Positions 58,716-64,000 of a stretch of DNA of 64,000 nucleotides are shown piece after piece. The notes under the pieces are model-generated. The model saw only the letters and a list, made by a program, of their open reading frames with translations. It did not search any database and was not told where the DNA came from. Positions within the stretch are counted from its first letter, which is position 1. Each line of letters starts with the position of its first letter. Source of the DNA: Diacronema lutheri (Eukaryota; Haptophyta; Pavlovophyceae; Pavlovales; Pavlovaceae); assembly GCA_019448385.1 (NCBI GenBank), contig JAGTXO010000001.1, positions 2,170,001 to 2,234,000 on the forward strand, written 5' to 3'. The position numbers were made by a program, and so were the translations under genes.

Positions 58716-61197
58716 TCAGCTGGACTTGAGCTCGTGTTCGAGTGGCGCCTCGGTCGCACGCCCGCCTTCGATGCGACCGTTGCTGTTGGCATCGCATGGC
58801 GCGAGCGCGGCGCTCAACGCAGGGCGGGACGACGCGCCGTTCGACGGCGTGCGCACGGCGTCAGGAGGGCTGTGCCCGTTGCCCTCGCAATGCGCGGTCG
58901 TCGGTTGCTGCTCGACTTCGATCGTGGCTGAGTCGATGCCATGCGCGCGCAAGACCTGCCGCGCCTTGGGCAGCACGTCGCGCGCGGAGGTGCCCGCGCG
59001 AACGAGCAAGCGGACGGTGCCGACGTTGTGCCGCAACGAGAGCATCCAGAAGGCGTGCGCGCTCACCGCCTGCGCGGCCCCGCCGTGAGCCACGGGCGGC
59101 GAGAGGACGAGATGCGCGCGCGCACTCATCAGGGGCGAATTGACGAAGCGATTAGCGCGCGTAACGGCCGGGGCTCGGGGGCGCGGGTCGGAGGAGCAGT
59201 GCCGCGCGTGCGGGCGCGCACCTGCACGCCGTGCACGCGCGAGAGCTGCGCGAGGCACTCGTCGCGCCTCCCGTCCGCCAGCATGTGCGGCGTGCGCTGC
59301 AGCAGCACCTGCGCAGACTGCGCGACGAGTGGCCATGCGCTCAAAGTGATCAGCACCGAGATGAGCAACGAGCAGATCGGGTCCTGCCACGCGGCGCACG
59401 TCGCGAGAGCGGTGTGCGCGGCGTAAGCGCCAGCCGTTCAACGGCGGTCGCGCGTGCGGCAGGACGGGCGCACGCGGCCAAGCGTGCGCGCACGCACGCG
59501 CGCGCGCGCACCGCGAGCGTCCACCCGAAGGAGCGGATGAGGAGCGACGAGGCGATGACGCCGAGCGAGCCGAGCGCATCCGCCGCAACGTGGAGCAGCA
59601 CGGCGGCCATGTTGGACGACGTTCCGCCGTCCGCGTCGCAGCCGCGGCACGGCGCGGCGCCAATGTGCGCGTGGTGCTCAGAGAAGAGGCAAATGCCGAG
59701 CACGTTGACGCCGAGCCCAGCAAGCGCGACGGGCAGCAACTGCGACGTGTCGACCTCCGCGCCTCCGAAGATGAGCCGACCGACCGCCTGCCGCGAGAGC
59801 GCGACGGCTGTGAGGAGCAAGAGGATCGAGTTAGCAAACGTACACATCACCTCCTGCCGCGCGTGCCCGTACGTGAACGAGGCGGATGAGGGCCAACGCG
59901 AGGCGAGCTCACCGTATAGCCCGATTGCAAGCGACGAGCAATCGAGCAGCATGTGGCACGCGTCCGAGACGAGCGAGAGCGATCTGCTCGCTCGGCCGAG
60001 CACCGCCTCGACGAGCGCGAATCCGGCGGAGAGCACCAGGAAAAGAAGCAGTTTGCGCGTGCTGCGCCGAGCCCAGATCTGGCGCACGAGCGCGCGCGCG
60101 TCCGACCAGGCCGCGCGCGCCGCGCGCGCCGCGCGCGCGAGCGCGCGCGGCGGCGCGGCGGCGACTGCCCCGCCGCCGAGCAGCGCGTCGAGCTCGGGAC
60201 GGGGTGAGAGCGCATGCACGTGCGCGCGTGCGCCGAGCAGGACGAGCGCGCCGCCGCCGAGCGCCGCGGCGGGCGCGCGGCCGTGCGCGCGCGACACGAG
60301 CAGCTCGCACGCGAGCGCGGCGAACCCGGCGCTCGCGGCGCTCGTGCGCGCATGCAGTCCGGCGGGTAGACGCGCGTGCGCGTGCGCGCGCGCGTAGAAG
60401 GGCACGACGAGCAGCGCGAGAGCGAGCATCGCGGGCTCGGGCGCGAGCGCGGCCCAGCCACCGACGTGATGCTCAGCGCGTGGCGCCGCGGCCGCGGCCA
60501 AGCCGTCGGCGCCCGGGCCGCGTGCTGCGAACGTTGGCGCGAGCAGCGCCGAAGCAGCGGCCGGCATGCTGATCACGAGTGCGCACGCGTGTGAGAGGGC
60601 GTGCAACCGCTTGGGCCCGCCCACGCTGAGCGCCAGCCGGCGCGACGTGCGCTCGCGCGCGAGCGCGAGCGCCGCCGAGACGAAGTGCGCGACGAGGCCG
60701 AGCCGGAAGCTGCCGGCCGCTCCCGCGCGCGCCTCGGCGTCGACGCGCGCGCCACTAGCCGCGAGCAACGCGGCGTAGCCGAGCGACATGAGGACGACGG
60801 CGCGCGCGTGCTCGCGTGACGCGCGGGTGTCAGCCGCACCCACGCCGAGCACGCTCGCGAAGAGCAGCTCCGCCATCTCCGCGAGGACTGTGAGCGGCGC
60901 GCCGACGCGTGCGAGCCCAAACAGCGTGAGGACCAGCGACACGAGCAGCGCCACGGCGTGCGCGCCCACGCCAAGCAGCGCGCGCGGCGAGCGCCAAGGC
61001 GGCCCATCCCATAGGTGCTGCACCAGCGCGAAGGCAGTGGACGAGCCGAGGAGCAAGGACGAGGCGAGCACGGTGAGCGGCGCGCGCGCGCGCGCGATCA
61101 GCGAGAGTGGCTGCAACGCAAATGTGCGGGCCACGACGCTCGCGGCGAGGACCGCCTGGTACCCGACCGCGCTCAGTTGCGAGGGCCGGCGCGGCAT
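58716..61197 (-). CDS. CDF zinc transporter, ZnT5/Msc2/MTP12-like
   Basis: About 733 residues in three exons (59512-61197, 59222-59383, 58716-59069), with GT-AG introns of 128 and 152 nt, phase 0. The first 360 residues are extra membrane helices, as in ZnT5 and Msc2. The CDF core has SLVSDACHMLLDCSSLAIG (helix 2 zinc site) and HVAADALGSLGVIASSLLI (helix 5 site), with TYGHARQEVMC between. The C-terminal metallochaperone-like domain reads VHGVQ-AVSAHAFWML across the intron with ZnT5 spacing, then GTVRLLVRAG and GIDSATIEVEQ. ZnT5/Msc2 pairs load zinc into the early secretory pathway. The His-rich loop is short here (EHHAHIG). Confidence 0.9.
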
Positions 61198-61297
61198 CGT
61201 ACCCGCTCCGCGCGCCCGGGCCCGGCGGCAGGCTTCGGACGGCGCCACGCGCGCCTGCCGGCCGATGCGCCCCGACCACGCACGCAATTCCGTCACG

Positions 61298-61786
61298 ATG
61301 GCGGGCCGGGTTGCTGATGCGCACGGGCAGATGCTCGACGCCGCCTTCGGCGCAATGCGCGATAAGTTTGGCGAGGCGAAGTCGTCAATGTACGCGGACG
61401 TGATGGGCTTCGTGCATGCAATTGACTTCACTGAGAGATGGATCGCGCTGCTCCTCGCGTTCCACGCCATCCTGTGGGCGTTCATCATCCTCACGCGCGA
61501 ACGCACGCAGGCGCAGGCCTTCCTATTCTTGGCGCTCGTGCTCGGCACACGCGCGGCGGAGTGGCTGAATGGCCTCGGTGCAGCCCATTGGGAGGCGTTC
61601 GCCGGGCAAAACTACTTTGACAAGCACGGTGTATTCATGTCGGTCATGTGGAGCGCGCCGCTCCTCGGCGACGCGTTTCTGATCATCCTCTTCGCGCTGC
61701 GCTCGTCCGTTGCGCTGCTTGTGCAGGTCAAGCGCGCGGAGCTACGGCACACGCGCAAAGCGCGGGCGCGTGGCAAGCAGGAGTAG
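61298..61786 (+). CDS. TMEM18: TMEM18 family membrane protein
   Basis: A 162-residue protein with three or four helices. The family motif AIDFTERWIALLLAFHAILW is followed by AAEWLNGLGAAHWEAFAGQN and YFDKHGVFMSVMWSAPLL, which align well with human TMEM18. The C-terminus is Lys/Arg-rich (KARARGKQE), as in TMEM18, where it directs the protein to the inner nuclear membrane. The molecular role is unclear even in animals. Single exon, head-to-head with the zinc transporter (100 bp). Confidence 0.9.
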   Translation: MAGRVADAHGQMLDAAFGAMRDKFGEAKSSMYADVMGFVHAIDFTERWIALLLAFHAILWAFIILTRERTQAQAFLFLALVLGTRAAEWLNGLGAAHWEAFAGQNYFDKHGVFMSVMWSAPLLGDAFLIILFALRSSVALLVQVKRAELRHTRKARARGKQE

Positions 61787-61791
61787 TAGGA

Positions 61792-61818
61792 GGGGGGGGG
61801 GGGGGGGGGGGGGGGGGG
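61792..61818. repeat. G27 homopolymer
   Basis: Twenty-seven G residues between the convergent TMEM18 and coiled-coil genes. Length is likely unstable in cloning or sequencing. Confidence 0.9.
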
Positions 61819-61874
61819 TGAGAGGTAGGTCGAGTGACACTGATGGAAACGGATGCCCGAAGGAGGCAGCACAT

Positions 61875-62351
61875 TCAGCTCATCAGCGAAGCGAGCAGTT
61901 CGGTCCGTGCTGCCTCGCGTCGTGCGAGCTCCGCCATCACGCCGCCACGTGACTTGTCTTGCGCGTCATGCGCAGCGGGTGCATCAGCGGCACTCCTCGC
62001 CACATCCTGGGACCGCGTGCGCGAATCACCGGACGCGTCGCTCTCGTGCTGAACTCTCGCCTGGTCTGCAGGCATATCGCTGTCAGCAGCTGCCGCGACG
62101 CCGAATGCATCCGCGCACTCCGCATCTGGGACGAAGCGCTCCAACTCGTCCTTGAGCTTCGCCGTGAGCGCGTCCAGTTTGGATTTTGCATCCGCACGCC
62201 ACTCACTCAGATCCTCTGCGACGCGCACGGCGCGCACCTCTTCGAGATCCGCCGCGAGAACTTTGAGCGCGGCCTCCGTGCGAAAGCGCACGGCCTCGTC
62301 CTCCGCTCGCTGCGAGTGGAGGTCGTCGTGCGAGTCGTCGAGCGACTCCAT
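61875..62351 (-). CDS. Unknown coiled-coil protein
   Basis: Not recognised. 158 residues, from the ATG at 62351 (MESLDDSHDDLHSQRAEDEA). One long helix with heptads (RTEAALKVLAADLEEVRAV, then SKLDALTAKLKDELERFV) is followed by an acidic Ala-rich part and a last helix (MAELARREAARTELLASLMS). No signal or membrane helix. It could be a small scaffold. An upstream extension in frame to 62591 is possible but lacks coding quality. Confidence 0.55.
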   Translation of the reverse strand: MESLDDSHDDLHSQRAEDEAVRFRTEAALKVLAADLEEVRAVRVAEDLSEWRADAKSKLDALTAKLKDELERFVPDAECADAFGVAAAADSDMPADQARVQHESDASGDSRTRSQDVARSAADAPAAHDAQDKSRGGVMAELARREAARTELLASLMS

Positions 62352-62410
62352 CTCAACGGTCACGAAGGAAAACGTTTTAAAGAAAGCGCTGAGGTGGACC
62401 GACGTCCCGA

Positions 62411-62446
62411 GGAAGGAGCTCGTTGAGCTCCTGAGCTCCTTCCTGG
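62411..62446. repeat. Clustered GAGCTC inverted and direct repeats
   Basis: AGGAGCTC-GTT-GAGCTCCT is an 8-bp stem with a 3-nt loop (62414-62432), and a second GAGCTCCTT follows at 62433 and can pair with AAGGAGCTC instead. It lies 60-95 bp upstream of the coiled-coil gene's ATG, so it could fold in the 5' leader or bind a dimeric factor. Confidence 0.6.
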
Positions 62447-62587
62447 AGCTTTTCTCCCCCTCTCGGGCGGTCAATTTTGTCCTGGTCCTGCCATGAGCAC
62501 GCCCGCCGGGCAGCACGCCCGAACGGGTCATCACCGCCGATGAAGGCCCGCCGGAGCACGCGAAGGTGCACAGGGGCCGTGCGCCCG

Positions 62588-62914
62588 TCACTCAGCGTGC
62601 TTGAACCTCCGACCATGCCCATCGCCGGAATGCACGAGGTCTGAGCGCTTGCTCACACAGCCGCCGGCCTGCAGGTCACACACGGGAAAGTCGGGCGGGC
62701 AGCAGCTCTGCATGTCACTGCAGCATGTCGCGCCGCGAGCCTGGCAGCAAAAGAAATGCGTGCCCGCGTCGCCGCTCCTGCAGCACGTTTGGTCGTCGTC
62801 GCAGTAGCGCTCGTCGCCGCAATAGATCGAGCGGCCGTGTGCGATGGACAGGGCCGCCAGGACGAAAACGGCGCTCACGTAGCGCCCTGTTCGACCCGCC
62901 CGCCGCGCCCCCAT
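62588..62914 (-). CDS. Small secreted granulin protein
   Basis: A 108-residue protein. A signal peptide (GRYVSAVFVLAALSIAHG) precedes one granulin module with 12 or more cysteines in the family pattern: CDDDQTCCRSGDAGTHFFCC, then ATCCSDMQSCCPPDFPVCD and a last Cys before KRSD. Granulins fold as stacked beta hairpins held by disulfides; in animals they come from progranulin and in plants they are fused to papain-type proteases. A stand-alone single granulin is short for the family. Single exon, head-to-head with MCTS1 (138 bp). Confidence 0.8.
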   Translation of the reverse strand: MGARRAGRTGRYVSAVFVLAALSIAHGRSIYCGDERYCDDDQTCCRSGDAGTHFFCCQARGATCCSDMQSCCPPDFPVCDLQAGGCVSKRSDLVHSGDGHGRRFKHAE

Positions 62915-63052
62915 CGCGCCGCGCGTTCGCTCGTCGCCCGTGCCGCTTACGCTGGAGATCACCTGGAGATCACCCTGCGCGCCTGTTCCGAGCGAATTCC
63001 CTATGGGCAAGGACGTTTGGGGCCCTTCCCGTCGCCATCGTGGCCACGCCCG

Positions 63053-63952
63053 ATGTTCCGAAAGTGCGCTCCGCGTGCGCATCAGCACGCGCTGCGCCTC
63101 GCTGCATCGCTCACGGGCGTGCACTGAGCGCGACGACCCCGTGCGCGCGCGCTGCGCAGATTCGACCAGTCTTCCGTCACCGGCAAGAGCCAAGTCAAGT
63201 CGTCCGTGCAGCGCGGCATTCGGAACAGCATCGTCGAGCAGTACCCCAACCTTGAGGAGGAGATCGAGGACCTGCTGCCGAAGAAGGAGCCGCTCTTCGT
63301 GGTGAAGTGGTGAGCGCGCACCTTCGGTCGAGACGTGGCGCCTGATTGGGGCTGCGGCCTCCCGGCGCACGGCCACGCGAGGGAGTTTGGCTCAGGCCTT
63401 GGACTGCGTACAAAGCCGCGGCGCGCGGCATTTTGGGTCCCGGTTCCCAGTGAAAGGCGGACGAGCCTACGGTCGGCGCGTCTCCTTCGGCTCTCTGCGT
63501 CTCTGCTGGGCCGCTGCGCTGCTCATACCACGCCACGCCCACGGCGCGCGCCGATCGCGCGCAGCGCAAACCACGTGTCGCTCGTGGCGTCGGGGCACAA
63601 CTTTGTGCCGCTCTTCTTCCAGGTGCGGGACGGGCCTTTCGTTCCGACGTTGCGCACGCTGCACCAGTTCCCCGACCTCTTGCCCAAATACCGCGTCGAC
63701 AGGGGCGCCATCCGCTTTGTGCTCTCGGGCGCAAATATCATGGCGCCTGGACTCACGTCGGCGGGCGGGCAAATGGACGATGTGGACGCGAATGCGGTCG
63801 TCGGCATCTTCGCGGAGGGGAAGGAGCACGCGCTAGCGATAGGCGTGACGCTTTCGAGCACGACGGACATCCGCGAGACTAACAAGGGCATCGCCGTGGA
63901 GAACACGCACTACTTGAATGACGGGCTGTGGCATACGCTCTCGGTCGAGTGA
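63053..63952 (+). CDS. MCTS1: MCTS1/Tma20 translation re-initiation factor
   Basis: A 182-residue protein (human 181). Exons are 63053-63063 (only 11 nt coding), 63160-63309 and 63565-63952, with GT-AG introns of 96 and 255 nt. The rebuilt N-terminus MFRKFDQSSVTGKSQVKSSV matches the family start MFKKFD. Then come EQYPNLEEEIEDLLPKKEP and, after intron 2, GPFVPTLRTLHQFPDLLP. The PUA domain holds RGAIRFVLSGANIMAPGLTS and ENTHYLNDGLWH at the end. MCTS1 works with DENR to recycle 40S subunits and to re-initiate translation. Every exon junction fits the family without gaps. A DENR gene is not in the window. Confidence 0.95.
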
Positions 63953-64000
63953 ATTTTGCCACAGTCAGGTCCAAACTTCAAACCGCGTCAGTTCCCAGCA

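Noticed and set aside
58716-59126. GC-AG intron in the zinc transporter
   Set aside because: A GC donor at 59219 with an acceptor at 59125 restores the frame, but the GT-AG intron 59070-59221 gives exact ZnT5 spacing and is preferred.

Overview
The window looks like nuclear DNA of a compact, very GC-rich unicellular photosynthetic eukaryote. It has spliceosomal introns and typically eukaryotic families: kinesin, EHD, a PAQR receptor, a Dispatched/NPC1-like transporter, MAP2K, a TALE homeodomain protein, THADA, ALG10 and MCTS1. Some products carry an N-terminal signal peptide followed by a transit-like stretch, and one carries an internal thylakoid Tat signal, which points to an alga with a secondary plastid. 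A haptophyte (possibly Pavlovales-like) is my best guess and is inference only. I recognise no tRNA, rRNA, CRISPR array, transposon or viral fossil.

I find 37 protein genes in 64 kb, about one per 1.7 kb, most with few or no introns. Introns are about 46 to 290 nt, usually GT-AG, with two good GC-AG candidates. Genes alternate in direction: 13 head-to-head pairs with short shared upstream regions (down to 12 bp between ATGs) and 12 tail-to-tail pairs, one with overlapping stop codons.

Layout. 1-11.5 kb: ClpB (partial), F-box/LON, GNAT-CPBP fusion, a small unknown protein, LRR protein, ubiquitin-like protein, PAQR, SURF4 and two unknowns. 11.5-25.6 kb: cyclic-nucleotide-binding protein, small membrane protein, four-exon kinesin and the 2552-residue THADA/Trm732. 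25.8-34.4 kb: cytosolic GlnRS, EHD ATPase, ALG10 and a glycosyltransferase-like protein. 34.5-45.7 kb: FHA-BRCT protein, DHHC palmitoyltransferase, MFS transporter, METTL21-like and arsenite methyltransferases, and a methyltransferase-Tat-PDZ-FKBP fusion. 45.9-57 kb: SDR, MAP2K, plastid PDZ protein, membrane protein, Dispatched-like RND protein and an ALKBH8-like protein fused to GNAT. 57-64 kb: BAR-like protein, TALE homeodomain protein, ZnT5-like transporter, TMEM18, a coiled-coil protein, a secreted granulin and MCTS1.

The genes do not form one pathway. Four act on tRNA or translation (THADA, GlnRS, ALKBH8-like, MCTS1) and several act in the secretory system (SURF4, ALG10, ZnT5-like, DHHC, EHD). 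The most unusual items are domain fusions: GNAT-CPBP, methyltransferase-Tat-PDZ-FKBP and RRM-AlkB-Zn-GNAT.
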